A DNA stretch of 59,600 nucleotides from Candidatus Competibacter denitrificans Run_A_D11 (GTDB lineage: Bacteria; Pseudomonadota; Gammaproteobacteria; Competibacterales; Competibacteraceae), in contig NZ_CBTJ020000088.1 in NCBI RefSeq assembly GCF_001051235.1, positions 1-59,600 of the forward strand. The letters are read 5' to 3'. The notes under the pieces are model-generated. The model was not told where the DNA came from and searched no databases. It worked only from the letters and a program-made list of their open reading frames with translations. A program made the translations under genes and the position numbers. Each line of letters starts with the position of its first letter. Positions within the stretch are counted from its first letter, which is position 1. Positions 31,840-40,717 of the stretch are shown here, one piece after another.

Positions 31840-32385
31840 TTATCTCTGGCCCCGCACCCGGGCTTTCGGCCGCACCACAGCCATCGTCGGTGTCGCCGCC
31901 GCCGGCTTGGCCCGAACGCCAATCACCCGGCCGGATTGCGGCGGTCGCGCCAACTGGATGTGAGCAGCCATCAGTTCTCCGAGCCGATCCAATACTGCCA
32001 CCGGCATCGGGGCGCTGTGTCGCTCCGCCAGATCAACATGGATTACCATCAACTCGCTCGTTGCGGATACAAATCTCTTCTCCGCATGATATAAGCGATG
32101 GAAATAATGGATACGCTTGGTATCAAAACCGAGCAATTGTGTGGTGACACACAGTGGATTGCCTGCCACTAGCTCGCGTTGGTAGTTGACGTGGGCTTCG
32201 ACCACAAAAGCGGAGCAATTGTCACTCTTTCGATAAGTTGGCCCCATACCTAAAAAATCCATAAAGGCATCGGTCGCATGATCGAAAGCGAGCACATAAT
32301 AGGCCACGTTCATGTGACCGTTGTAATCAATCCACTCAGGTGGCACCACATCAGAATACAGGGACAAAGGGGTTTCTAGCCGCAT
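31840..32385 (-). CDS. Hotdog-fold acyl-CoA thioesterase
   Basis: This 181-residue protein has the hotdog start PEWIDYNGHMNVAYYVLAFDHATDAF, in which the Asp and His of the YNGHMN pattern are typical of 4HBT-II or carnitine/betaine-type thioesterases. YHAEKRFVSATSELMVIHVDL forms the later strands. The substrate is not known. I start at ATG 32385 (MRLETPL); an upstream TTG at 32454 gives an unlikely basic extension. The C-terminus is low-complexity and basic. It is upstream of gspC on the same strand with a 135-bp gap. Confidence 0.75.
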   Translation of the reverse strand: MRLETPLSLYSDVVPPEWIDYNGHMNVAYYVLAFDHATDAFMDFLGMGPTYRKSDNCSAFVVEAHVNYQRELVAGNPLCVTTQLLGFDTKRIHYFHRLYHAEKRFVSATSELMVIHVDLAERHSAPMPVAVLDRLGELMAAHIQLARPPQSGRVIGVRAKPAAATPTMAVVRPKARVRGQR

Positions 32386-32636
32386 GTTCGTTATTTTAAT
32401 CTTCGATGTCCGAGGAAAGCGCGGTACGCTACCCGCTTTTATTGGGTAGCGCAATGATTGCTACGATCACTGCGATTCGTTGGCACTCTATCGGTGGGCG
32501 GCCCTCAAAATTGGCTTGGTGGATCAGTCTCTCGACCGACTGAGAGAGTGGGTGAAACCATCCTCCATAACCGAGTCCTTGCAAGCGGTTTGAGCAATCC
32601 TTTCACTCCACACTAACCTTACGGATAGTCACGAAG

Positions 32637-33437
32637 ATGTCAATGATGGGGCGCATATTAATTGTGGCTGGCTCCGATTCCGGTGGTGGCGCAGGCATGC
32701 AGGCCGATTTGAAAACGGTGACGGCGCTCGGTGGCTACGCAGCGACCGCAATCACGGCGTTAACCGCCCAGAATACCCAAGGCGTGTTCGGCATTGTCGG
32801 CATCGACCCCACGTTCATCGCCGAACAGATGCAGGTGGTCTTGGCGGATATCGGCGCCGACTGTATCAAAACCGGCATGTTACATACGGCGGCGGTCATC
32901 CAAACCGTTGCCGAGGTTCTCGAAGTAGCCGCACCGGGTATTCCGGTGGTGGTGGACCCGGTCATGTACGCCAAAGGGGGTGACTGCTTGCTTGATCCGG
33001 CAGCCCGCGAAACGTTGGTGCAGCGACTGCTGCCCAGAGCGGCAATCCTTACCCCCAATATCCGCGAGGCAGAAATGCTCGGTGGTTTACCGATCCGACA
33101 ACCCGATCATCTGGCAGCAGCGGCTGACCGGCTCTTGGAAATGGGTCCGACAGCGGTATTGGTCAAGGGCGGCCACCTCGCCGGGTCAACGGTTACCGAC
33201 TGGCTCGCTTGGCGCGGAGGTCATCAAGCCTTCACTTCAATCCGTTCATCCAGCCGCAATACGCATGGGACTGGCTGCACACTGGCTTCGGCTATCGCCA
33301 CCGGGCTAGCGCAAGGGTTGGCTCTTGGCGCCTCGGTGGAGCGTGCCCTTGCTTACGTCCAAGAGGCGATTCGTACCGCGCCTAATCTAGGGAAGGGCTG
33401 TGGACCCTTGAACCATGGCCATACCATGCATCCTTGA
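32637..33437 (+). CDS. thiD: Hydroxymethylpyrimidine/phosphomethylpyrimidine kinase ThiD
   Basis: ThiD phosphorylates HMP and HMP-P in thiamine synthesis. The 266-residue ribokinase-like fold has the substrate glycines (VAGSDSGGGAGMQADLKT), the family segment VVDPVMYAKGG, and the catalytic GTGCTLASAIATGLAQG near the C-terminus. It stands alone; no thiamine gene lies nearby. I looked for a TPP riboswitch in the 251 bp upstream and found no convincing one. Confidence 0.94.
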   Translation: MSMMGRILIVAGSDSGGGAGMQADLKTVTALGGYAATAITALTAQNTQGVFGIVGIDPTFIAEQMQVVLADIGADCIKTGMLHTAAVIQTVAEVLEVAAPGIPVVVDPVMYAKGGDCLLDPAARETLVQRLLPRAAILTPNIREAEMLGGLPIRQPDHLAAAADRLLEMGPTAVLVKGGHLAGSTVTDWLAWRGGHQAFTSIRSSSRNTHGTGCTLASAIATGLAQGLALGASVERALAYVQEAIRTAPNLGKGCGPLNHGHTMHP

Positions 33438-33457
33438 GCTTTGGTAAGCAGGGGAAA

Positions 33458-34204
33458 TTATCCTTCAGAATGCGCCTCACGCTGGGCAATATCGAGCCAC
33501 TCCTTATTAAGGCGATTGCTATGTTTTGAGGCGCGTTTTGCGGTACGGATAAGTTCTTCAAAAATCTGGGTGGCCTCTGCTATTTTCCCCTGGCGTTTCA
33601 GTAAAAGCCCATAACGACATTTGGCTTCCGCACCACTATAATATTGACAAAGGGCTTGGTATTCCTCCATCGCCTTGTCGATCTCGCCCAATTCTTCCAA
33701 TGATCGGGCATAAAGCAAATGCCCTTCTTGATTTCTAAATTCAGGGTTTTTTTGTATCAGCGTATCAAGCGTTTCTTTGGAATCTTTGAATTTTCCAGCC
33801 GAGAAAAACGCCTTTGCTAACCCCAGCAGCAGATAAGGGTCGGTACCATAAATTCCCTTGAGTGAGCGTTGATATAACTCGATAGCATCGTCAATCATGC
33901 CATGCTTGATCAATTCGTCAGCAAGCATGGTGCGATTTTCCACCGTATCCGAAGCGTCAAGATTATCTAATCTCTTTCGTAAATCTCGCTTGGGGTCCAG
34001 CGTGGTGGTAATCGCCTTCGACACACCTCTGACGGCACGGCTTGAACGCGCTTCAGGCAGCAACACCATCAATGTGTAGAGTAGGCAACCGATCAGCGGT
34101 ACAAAAATAATGAGATAAATCCAAATTTGATCATGGCCACGCCGAATGGCGTGAGCCGCGAAACCGATTTGGATGATTAATATCAAGATACCTATAACAG
34201 GCAT
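33458..34204 (-). CDS. Membrane-anchored TPR protein
   Basis: This 248-residue protein begins with two hydrophobic segments (IGILILIIQIGFAAHAI and IWIYLIIFVPLIGCLLYTLMVLLP) that resemble the PLDc_N membrane module of cardiolipin synthase. From about residue 85 it has four or five tetratricopeptide repeats (for example DDAIELYQRSLKGIY, DKAMEEYQALCQYY). It probably holds protein partners at the inner membrane. Similar proteins occur widely in gammaproteobacteria without a known role. It converges on thiD with 20 bp between stops. Confidence 0.75.
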   Translation of the reverse strand: MPVIGILILIIQIGFAAHAIRRGHDQIWIYLIIFVPLIGCLLYTLMVLLPEARSSRAVRGVSKAITTTLDPKRDLRKRLDNLDASDTVENRTMLADELIKHGMIDDAIELYQRSLKGIYGTDPYLLLGLAKAFFSAGKFKDSKETLDTLIQKNPEFRNQEGHLLYARSLEELGEIDKAMEEYQALCQYYSGAEAKCRYGLLLKRQGKIAEATQIFEELIRTAKRASKHSNRLNKEWLDIAQREAHSEG

Positions 34205-34263
34205 TCTTTACCTTCCTGTTAATTTTCCTTGAGTAAATATTATAGAACAGCACACCCTAATAG

Positions 34264-34320
34264 TTAAAAACCACCTCAATCACGGCCCTGAAATAGCATT
34301 GAGTACCGCGATTAAGGTGG
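34264..34320 (-). terminator. Rho-independent terminator after the sunset-domain gene
   Basis: A 15-bp stem (34271-34285 with 34306-34320, two G-T type mismatches) and a 20-base loop are followed on the minus strand by a run of five T. It lies 25 bp past the stop of the gene at 34345. Confidence 0.7.
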
Positions 34321-34344
34321 CATACGAACTGCTCAAGCTAATGC

Positions 34345-34794
34345 TTATTTTTTAGGTGCGCGAAATCCCGCTTGTTCGGCCGCTGCGGCGTTGGCAAAAC
34401 AATATTTGGCTTTGGTTTTCGCGTAGTTCCGGCCTTCTGGTACATGATAGATTTTTGACCTGGAGACTTTCACCGGGGCCGATTCTGGGCACGAACCATC
34501 CGGATTGCCAGCCATATTGGTTGTTGCCGTAGTCGCCGTAGTTGCCGTAGTCGTGGTAGGGGTTGCTGCCTTGGGAACCATCTGGGTAGGCGTTGAGGTC
34601 GAAGGCATCGTCATCGGCTTAGTGGGTGTCGGCACCGATAATGGGGCTACCGGCGTTTTCGGAACTTGTACACCCGCTCCCGCAGCGGCGGCACCGACAT
34701 CAGCGGCCTGCGCTATACCAAAGCCACCAAGAGCTGTAACAAGCGCAGCTACTAAAAAACTCTGACCAGCTAAAGTACGTGGTTTTAACAACAT
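34345..34794 (-). CDS. Secreted protein with C-terminal sunset-like domain
   Basis: This 149-residue protein has a Sec signal peptide (FLVAALVTALGGFGIAQAA), a Pro/Thr-rich linker with a run of TTTTATTATTATT, and a compact C-terminal domain. That domain (SRSKIYHVPEGRNYAKTKAK, then YCFANAAAAEQAGFR) matches the sunset/Ada-like pattern of YHxPxG-Y-C-F-A-A-GFR. Such domains usually accompany nucleases or stand alone in secreted proteins. Two cysteines could bind a metal or form a disulfide. Function unknown. A strong terminator follows. Confidence 0.65.
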   Translation of the reverse strand: MLLKPRTLAGQSFLVAALVTALGGFGIAQAADVGAAAAGAGVQVPKTPVAPLSVPTPTKPMTMPSTSTPTQMVPKAATPTTTTATTATTATTNMAGNPDGSCPESAPVKVSRSKIYHVPEGRNYAKTKAKYCFANAAAAEQAGFRAPKK

Positions 34795-34863
34795 CTGTCA
34801 TACCTCCGTTGTGAGTCAAACTATTATCACGCCGCAATCAATGAACGAGAACTTAATAACGGT

Positions 34864-35367
34864 TTATTGTAGGTCAAAAATTTGTATCCAATTTATTGCA
34901 TCCTGTTGCTCTAGCAATTGACCCACAAATTTCAGAGCGGCTTGCAGGTTCTCTGCCGCCGCCACACTAAGCGACTCCCCCAGTTCAAAATGCTCGCCGC
35001 GAATCGCCAACAAAAATGCGGGTGGCGCAGGTGCGGAATTGATCTGCTCGTAAACATGCAAAACGGCAGCAGGCGTCAGCGCATGACTGGTATAGCTGGT
35101 ATCGCGGGCCGGTTGCAACCGGGTGAATTGATACGGTGGTGGACAGGAGACGCTGGCATCGACGAACAGCACTAATTTCCGATTTTCCAAATCCACCGCG
35201 TGTTCGATCTGCAACTGAAAATCGGTCAGCAGTTCGATATCGTCCCAGTTGACGCCCTGTTCCCGCAAGGCCGCCAAGCGCTCCAGAAACAGCGGCCCCA
35301 GCGCGTCATCGCCCCGGCTGGGATTGCCAACGGCCAAAATGAGTAAGCGCGGAATCTTTGCCCTCAC
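34864..35367 (-). CDS. hoxW: Hydrogenase maturation protease (HoxW-type)
   Basis: This endopeptidase removes the C-terminal tail of HoxH after nickel insertion. The 167-residue protein begins ILAVGNPSRGDDALGP, the nickel-binding start of the HyaD/HybD/HoxW family, and has DASVSCPP and SHALTPAAVL. I choose GTG 35367, one base after the hoxH stop, which gives the right N-terminus; a longer open frame only overlaps hoxH. It is the last gene of the hox operon. Confidence 0.9.
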   Translation of the reverse strand: MRAKIPRLLILAVGNPSRGDDALGPLFLERLAALREQGVNWDDIELLTDFQLQIEHAVDLENRKLVLFVDASVSCPPPYQFTRLQPARDTSYTSHALTPAAVLHVYEQINSAPAPPAFLLAIRGEHFELGESLSVAAAENLQAALKFVGQLLEQQDAINWIQIFDLQ

Positions 35368-35368
35368 C

Positions 35369-36889
35369 CTAACCTTTTTCTCCCAGATGGAGAGGAAATG
35401 CCTCTTTACGAACCATTCCACCCGCATCCCGCACCAAACAATCCACCAACGCGCCAGACTCCTCCTCGACCAGTTCCACGTGCAGCGGCATCTGGCCCAG
35501 CGCGTGAGTGGCACAGGACAGGCAGGGGTCGTAAGCCCGCACCGCGACTTCAATCTGATTCAACAGCGGTTCGGTCAATTCCTTGCCGTCCAGATAGCGT
35601 TCCGCCACCTGGCGAATCGATTCATTCATCGCCTGGTTGTTGTTGGTGGTGGAGACAATCAGGTTGGCCTTCTCGATCAAGCCATCCTCGTTCATCCGGT
35701 AATGGTGGAACAGGGTGCCGCGTGGCGCTTCGATCACGCCGATCCCCTCCCGTGGCGTCACTTCGCCCTTGGCCACCAACTCATCGCCGAAAATATCGGG
35801 ATCGAGCAGCAAGTCCTTGATCGCCTCAATGGAATGGAGCAACTCAATCATCCGCGCCCAGTGATAAGCCAGTGTGACGTGAATCGGCTCGCCCTCGCCC
35901 AGCGCCATGAATTCCTTGCGTTCCTCCTCGGCCAGTGGGGTGGCGATGAAATCGCAATTATCGATCCGGGCCAGCGGCCCGACCCGATACCAACCCTTGT
36001 CCGGCCCCAGCGAGTTGATGAACGGAAATTTCATGTAGCTCCACGGCTTGACTTGTTCGCGCAATACCTGGGCGTAACGGCGGTAGTCGAGATGATCAAA
36101 GATGATTCCACCCTGTTCGTTTTTGGCCCGTAAGCCGCCGTGATATAAATCCAGCGCGCCATCGGCCCGGATTAAACTGAGGTAATTGGTGCGGATGGTG
36201 GCGAAATGGGTGAAATAGCCGGGATTAGCGGCGTAGGCGGCTTTCATCAGCTTGAGGATGTTGCGGCTCCATTGCGCCATCAGGTCAATGTCCACCAACA
36301 GCGTGTTGCGCTCCTGCAAGGTCAGCGATTTATTCACGCCGCCGGGAATGGCGCCAGTGCCATGAACGCGCTTACCCGCCGTAAACCGGATCACCTCCTG
36401 GCCGTACTTGCGCAGCTTCACCCCTTGCCGGGCCACATCGGGATAATCCGCCATCACGCCGACCACATTGCGATGGGCCACTTTATCGTCGAAATCGAAC
36501 AGAAAATCCGGCGAGGCCAGATGGAAAAAATGTACTGCGTGCGATTGCAGGGTCTGGCCGTAGTGCATCAGGCGGCGGATTTTCTCGGCGGTCGGTGGGA
36601 TTTCCTCAATCCCCAACAACTGATCCACTGCTTTGGCCGCCGCCAGATGATGGCTGACTGGGCAAATGCCGCAGAGACGTTGTACGACGACCGGTAGTTC
36701 CCAGTAAGGCCGACCCTGAATGAATTTTTCAAAGCCACGAAATTCGACGATATGCAAACGCGCCTGACGGATGCGGTGATCCCGATCCACCAACAGGGTG
36801 ACTTTGCCGTGACCTTCAACCCGGCTTAGCGGGTCAATAGCGACCCGGCACAAATAATCAGATTGGGCCGCCGTTTCCAGGGTACTCAT
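35369..36889 (-). CDS. hoxH: NAD-reducing hydrogenase large subunit HoxH
   Basis: HoxH carries the [NiFe] active site of the cytoplasmic bidirectional hydrogenase. The 506-residue precursor has the proximal ligands C73 and C76 in RLCGICPVSHH and the distal ligands C456 and C459 in DPCLSCATH. HoxW is expected to cut after His462 and release a 44-residue tail, longer than in many relatives. It is preceded by vapC rather than by hoxY, with a 77-bp gap. Confidence 0.95.
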   Translation of the reverse strand: MSTLETAAQSDYLCRVAIDPLSRVEGHGKVTLLVDRDHRIRQARLHIVEFRGFEKFIQGRPYWELPVVVQRLCGICPVSHHLAAAKAVDQLLGIEEIPPTAEKIRRLMHYGQTLQSHAVHFFHLASPDFLFDFDDKVAHRNVVGVMADYPDVARQGVKLRKYGQEVIRFTAGKRVHGTGAIPGGVNKSLTLQERNTLLVDIDLMAQWSRNILKLMKAAYAANPGYFTHFATIRTNYLSLIRADGALDLYHGGLRAKNEQGGIIFDHLDYRRYAQVLREQVKPWSYMKFPFINSLGPDKGWYRVGPLARIDNCDFIATPLAEEERKEFMALGEGEPIHVTLAYHWARMIELLHSIEAIKDLLLDPDIFGDELVAKGEVTPREGIGVIEAPRGTLFHHYRMNEDGLIEKANLIVSTTNNNQAMNESIRQVAERYLDGKELTEPLLNQIEVAVRAYDPCLSCATHALGQMPLHVELVEEESGALVDCLVRDAGGMVRKEAFPLHLGEKG

Positions 36890-36966
36890 AACGAGTTACC
36901 TCGTTTAATCGTCGTTGATGATCCCCTCGCCTGTTTAATGAGAGTGATTCGGCAAGGAACTGGGAA

Positions 36967-37371
36967 TTAATGCTGTACCAGTCTGATGACATGCAGTGGA
37001 TAATGCTGGGCAATCAATACAAAATCACGGTCGTTATGCAGCAATTGGGCCTGATGCACCAAAGCAGTAGCAGCAATCATGCAATCCAGGGGCTTACGCA
37101 CGGTGATTCCTTGAGCACGTAACGCGCGGTAAATTTGCGCGGCTTCAACAAAAACGTCCTGCGTCATCGGTAAAAGCCGCAAAAACTCCAGGTAGTGGCG
37201 TGTGCGCTGATAAGTGGATTCCTCACGAATGCCCTGAAGAATTTCGGTCAGAATAACTCCGCAGAGAACGATATTTTCTCCCTGCTCAATCCATTCCTCC
37301 AATCGTTGCACATGCGGCAACGCATTTCCCCGAAAAAAATCAATCCATACGCTGGTATCAACCAAGATCAT
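36967..37371 (-). CDS. vapC: VapC-type PIN-domain toxin ribonuclease
   Basis: This 134-residue PIN-domain protein is a probable RNase toxin. The acidic metal-binding residues are present: D5 (MILVDTSVW), E43 (LTEILQG), D96 (LDCMIA) and D114/D116 (HNDRDF). I start at ATG 37371; the open frame extends eight codons further. It overlaps vapB by 14 bp, typical of a coupled toxin-antitoxin pair. It lies inside the hox operon in the same direction, which is unusual. Confidence 0.9.
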   Translation of the reverse strand: MILVDTSVWIDFFRGNALPHVQRLEEWIEQGENIVLCGVILTEILQGIREESTYQRTRHYLEFLRLLPMTQDVFVEAAQIYRALRAQGITVRKPLDCMIAATALVHQAQLLHNDRDFVLIAQHYPLHVIRLVQH

Positions 37372-37585
37372 GCGGGACGCTTCCACGCAACACACTCAAA
37401 TCACCTTCCCACTCGACCTGACCTTTGAGTTCCAACAGTTTTTTCTGATTTTCCCGCCGCAGCAGTTCTCGCAGTGCAAAATTGACCAGATCGCGGCGCG
37501 TTTTTAGGCCAGTGGTCTGCAAACCTTCCTCAACCAACTCACTGTCCACCGTAACCTGCATACTGCGCTGAGGTTTTTTATTCAT
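37358..37585 (-). CDS. vapB: VapB-type antitoxin
   Basis: This 75-residue protein starts MNKKPQRSMQVTVDSEL and has a ribbon-helix-helix-like N-terminus (LKTRRDLVNFALRELLRREN), followed by a toxin-binding tail (LKGQVEWEGDLSVLR). This is the DUF2191-type VapB. It should neutralise VapC and bind its own promoter. It begins 45 bp after hoxY. I chose ATG 37585; an upstream in-frame start at 37621 is less likely. Confidence 0.88.
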   Translation of the reverse strand: MNKKPQRSMQVTVDSELVEEGLQTTGLKTRRDLVNFALRELLRRENQKKLLELKGQVEWEGDLSVLRGSVPHDLG

Positions 37586-37630
37586 TAAATGCCTCTCCGG
37601 CCAGTCTACACAATCGATCAAACTTAAAAC

Positions 37631-38173
37631 TCAATCGTAATGTATCTGGGTATAAGGCAGCGCGATGGGCTGCCCGGCCAATAATTGGGTGACAAAGGTC
37701 CAAATCGTATCCGCCGACGGCGGGCAGCCCGGCAGGAAGTAGTCGATTTTCACCACCTCGTGAATCGGATGCACCTGATCGAGCAGCAAGGGAATTTCCG
37801 GGTCATTGGGAATCTGCGCGTCCACCAATCCGATTCCGCGTGTGTAGGACTCTTCCAGACAATCCTTCAATTCGTAGTGATTGCGCATCGCTGGAATGCC
37901 GCCGCTGATGGCGCACGCGCCCATCGCAATCAGGATTTTGCAACGCGCCCGAAATTCCAGCAGGGTGTGGACATTCTCGACGTTGGCGATGCCGCCTTCA
38001 ATGATGCCGATGTCGCATTCGCCCAGTTCCTTGAGGTCGGTCAACGGGCTGCGGTCGAACTCCACTTTTTCAGCCAGATCGAACAGCCGCTCATCGAGAT
38101 CAAGCAGCGACATGTGGCAGCCGAAGCAGCCGCACAGCGAGCAGGTGGCAACTTTCAGTTTGGATTCAATCAT
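37631..38173 (-). CDS. hoxY: NAD-reducing hydrogenase small subunit HoxY
   Basis: HoxY carries the iron-sulfur cluster next to the [NiFe] site. The 180-residue protein has N-terminal cysteines C11, C14, C16 and C19 (TCSLCGCFGCH) and later GACAISGGIPAMRN and FLPGCPPSADTIW. These supply the proximal [4Fe-4S] ligands. I start at ATG 38173, which overlaps the hoxU stop by 8 bp; a longer open frame is not family-like. Confidence 0.94.
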   Translation of the reverse strand: MIESKLKVATCSLCGCFGCHMSLLDLDERLFDLAEKVEFDRSPLTDLKELGECDIGIIEGGIANVENVHTLLEFRARCKILIAMGACAISGGIPAMRNHYELKDCLEESYTRGIGLVDAQIPNDPEIPLLLDQVHPIHEVVKIDYFLPGCPPSADTIWTFVTQLLAGQPIALPYTQIHYD

Positions 38174-38906
38174 GGCGGCGACCTCCCTTGCTGACCGCCA
38201 GCGCGGCCACATCGCCGACCACGTTAATCGGCTTGCGGTCATAAAGCCGTTGGCCGATGGGGATTTCATAGCCGCTGTGCTTGCTTAGAATTGTGCCGGT
38301 CGGACAGACCTGCGCCGCTTTATCGCTCAGGCTGAAATCGGTCGCACCCAGCTTGCCGGATGGCGTATTCACCACCAGATGGGCCTTGATGCCGCGCCCC
38401 TGCACCGCGAACACGTTTTTGCCATCGACCTCACGGCTGGCACGGACGCACAGCTCGCACAGAATGCAGCGATTGAAATCAATCAGGGCGTCGGGGTGCG
38501 AGGCGTCCACCGGACGGCGTGGGTAGAAATGGGTGTAGTGCGGTGCCAGCATCCCGACGTAATAGGCCACCGCCTGCAACTGACAGGCCCCGCTTTTCTC
38601 GCAGGCCGGACAGACGTGATTACCTTCCACGAACAGCATTTGCAGCAAGCCCCGGCGGATTTCGCGCACCTCGTCGATTTCGCTCTGCACCACCTGACCC
38701 GCTGCGGCTGGCGTGGTGCAGGACGCCTGCATTCGGCCATTGACTTTGACCAAACAGACCCGGCAACTGCCATGCGGGGTGAATTCGGGATTGAAGCACA
38801 GATGCGGGATATAGATTCCAGCGGCCAGCGCGGCAGCCATGATGGTCTGGCCATCCTGAAACGGCACCGTCCGCCCATCCAGCGTGAAGCGTGGTTCCTC
38901 GCTCAT
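38166..38906 (-). CDS. hoxU: NAD-reducing hydrogenase diaphorase subunit HoxU
   Basis: HoxU passes electrons between HoxF and HoxY and resembles the N-terminus of NuoG. The 246-residue protein has a plant-type [2Fe-2S] site (C37, C48, C51, C63), a His/Cys cluster (HVCPACEKSGACQLQ) and a [4Fe-4S] motif (CILCELC with a later CPTG). It starts on the ATGA that ends hoxF and overlaps hoxY. Confidence 0.95.
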   Translation of the reverse strand: MSEEPRFTLDGRTVPFQDGQTIMAAALAAGIYIPHLCFNPEFTPHGSCRVCLVKVNGRMQASCTTPAAAGQVVQSEIDEVREIRRGLLQMLFVEGNHVCPACEKSGACQLQAVAYYVGMLAPHYTHFYPRRPVDASHPDALIDFNRCILCELCVRASREVDGKNVFAVQGRGIKAHLVVNTPSGKLGATDFSLSDKAAQVCPTGTILSKHSGYEIPIGQRLYDRKPINVVGDVAALAVSKGGRRHD

Positions 38907-40717
38907 GGCATCGCCCTCGACAAAATTTCTTCATCCAGATAGGCGTCGGGATCGGTGCGGCCGGTCAACCAGCGCGCCTGCTCCAGCGCCGCATTCATAT
39001 CAAAAGCCGGTTCAAACGCGGTCGAGCGCAGCCGCCGCTCATAGGACTCTGGAAATTGATCCAGACTGTCCAGCACCGGATTGGGCGCAGTCTGGCCCAG
39101 GCCGCAATGCGAAGCCACCCGCATGATCTGGCCCAGCTTGCGCATTTCCTCCAAATCGGCGCGGGTGCCGTGGCCGGTATGCACCTTGTCCACCAGGTCA
39201 CGCATCAAGGAGGTACCGACCCGGCATGGCGTGCAAAAACCACAGCTTTCGTGGACGAAAAAATGGGCGAAATTGCGGATGCCGTCCAAAATATCGCGGC
39301 GCTGGTCGAACACCATGAACGAGCCGCCTGTCGCCAAATCTTCAAAGCAGATCCGCCGGTCGAACAATTTGGCGGAAATCATGTGACCAGCGGGACCGGC
39401 CATCTGGATACCCTGCGCGTCGCGCGCCCCGCAGTCCTCCAGCACCTGCCGCACGGTGACGCCGAACGGATATTCGTAGATGCCGGGCCGCTCACAATCG
39501 CCGCTCAGGCTGAGCAGCTTGGTGCCTTTCGATTCGGCGGTGCCGCGACTGGCGAACCAGTTGCCGCCTTCCACCGCGATCTTGGCGGCGGAGGCGAAGG
39601 TTTCGACGTTATTGACCACGGTCGGCTTATTCAAATAACCGTGCGTGGTCGGGAACGGCGGGCGAATGCGCGGCACCCCGTGCTTGCCTTCCAGCGATTC
39701 GATCAGCGCCGATTCCTCGCCGCAGACGTAAGCGCCCGCGCCCAGGTGAATATCGATGTCGAACTCGAAGCTGGCATCGCCCAGAATCGCCGCACCCAAC
39801 AACCCGGCTTCGCGGCGGCGCTGCAAAGTCGCTTTCAGCGCGTCCACCATGTAGCGGTATTCGCCGCGCAGGTAGACGAAACCCTGCCGCGCGCCGATCA
39901 CCCGGCCGCAGACGGTCATACCCTCGAACACCAGATCGGCGTAATCCTGCATCAGCACCCGATCCTTGAAAGTGCCCGGTTCGCCCTCGTCGGCGTTGCA
40001 CACGACATACTTCACTTCGCCCGGCGCGTTGCGGCAGGATTGCCATTTCGCGGCGGACTTGAAGCCCGCGCCGCCCTGCCCGCGCAGGCCGGATTTGACC
40101 ATCTCCTCCAGGATCGCCTCCGGGCCGCGTTTCAACACCGCCCGCAGCGCCGCGCCATCGGCGAAGTGCCGACCCAGCAGAATGTCGGCCCGGCGGATAT
40201 TGCTCACCACCTCGAAGAACTCGCGCGGCCATTGTTCTAGCGGCGTTTTGGCATTGACCAATTCGACGATACGATCCAGCCGGGGCTTGGTGAGCCGGGT
40301 CAGTGCGTAACCGTTGACCAGCGCCGCCGGTCCCTGATCGCACATGCCGGTACAGGAGGTGGTGCCAACGCTGACCCGACCATCGGCGCGGGTACCGTTG
40401 ATCGCCACGCCGAGCCGATCCGCCAGATAGTGCAGCAGTTCGCGGTTGCCCAGCATCCGGTCGGTGATGTTATCGCTGAACAGGATGTCGTAAGAACCGC
40501 GTGGCGCGGTGTAGAGGAAAGAATAGAACTCGGCAACGCTGCGAACTTTGGCCGGTGAGATGCCAAGTTCTTCAGCAACCACATTGATCGCCTCAGTGGA
40601 CAACCAGGTCAGGCGATCCTGCACTTCACGGAGGATTTGCAACAGCCGGGTCGGCAACTTCTGGTGGCGTTGTACGATGTCGCGGATGGTCTGGGCGAGC
40701 GTACTGGATTCCGCCAT
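38903..40717 (-). CDS. hoxF: NAD-reducing hydrogenase diaphorase subunit HoxF (NuoE-NuoF fusion)
   Basis: HoxF binds FMN and NAD(H). The 604-residue protein has an N-terminal NuoE-like domain of about 150 residues, with SCTGMCDQGPA as part of its [2Fe-2S] site. A NuoF-like domain follows, with RGQGGAGFKSAAKW, VVCNADEGEPGTFKDR and the FMN/NAD region GAGAYVCGEESALIES. ESCGFCTPCRVG is the [4Fe-4S] site. A separate hoxE is absent, as in Ralstonia-type HoxFUYH. A GGAGG site lies six bases before ATG 40717. It is the first gene of the operon. Confidence 0.95.
   Translation of the reverse strand: MAESSTLAQTIRDIVQRHQKLPTRLLQILREVQDRLTWLSTEAINVVAEELGISPAKVRSVAEFYSFLYTAPRGSYDILFSDNITDRMLGNRELLHYLADRLGVAINGTRADGRVSVGTTSCTGMCDQGPAALVNGYALTRLTKPRLDRIVELVNAKTPLEQWPREFFEVVSNIRRADILLGRHFADGAALRAVLKRGPEAILEEMVKSGLRGQGGAGFKSAAKWQSCRNAPGEVKYVVCNADEGEPGTFKDRVLMQDYADLVFEGMTVCGRVIGARQGFVYLRGEYRYMVDALKATLQRRREAGLLGAAILGDASFEFDIDIHLGAGAYVCGEESALIESLEGKHGVPRIRPPFPTTHGYLNKPTVVNNVETFASAAKIAVEGGNWFASRGTAESKGTKLLSLSGDCERPGIYEYPFGVTVRQVLEDCGARDAQGIQMAGPAGHMISAKLFDRRICFEDLATGGSFMVFDQRRDILDGIRNFAHFFVHESCGFCTPCRVGTSLMRDLVDKVHTGHGTRADLEEMRKLGQIMRVASHCGLGQTAPNPVLDSLDQFPESYERRLRSTAFEPAFDMNAALEQARWLTGRTDPDAYLDEEILSRAMP

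Noticed and set aside
32386..32636. Possible TPP riboswitch upstream of thiD, with a CTGAGA motif and a nearby hairpin
   Set aside because: The remaining conserved THI-box parts and the correct helix order are missing on both strands. The CTGAGA is part of a simple inverted repeat.
38891..40240. 449-codon open frame antisense to hoxF
   Set aside because: It mirrors hoxF on the opposite strand and shows no recognisable domain or ribosome-binding site.
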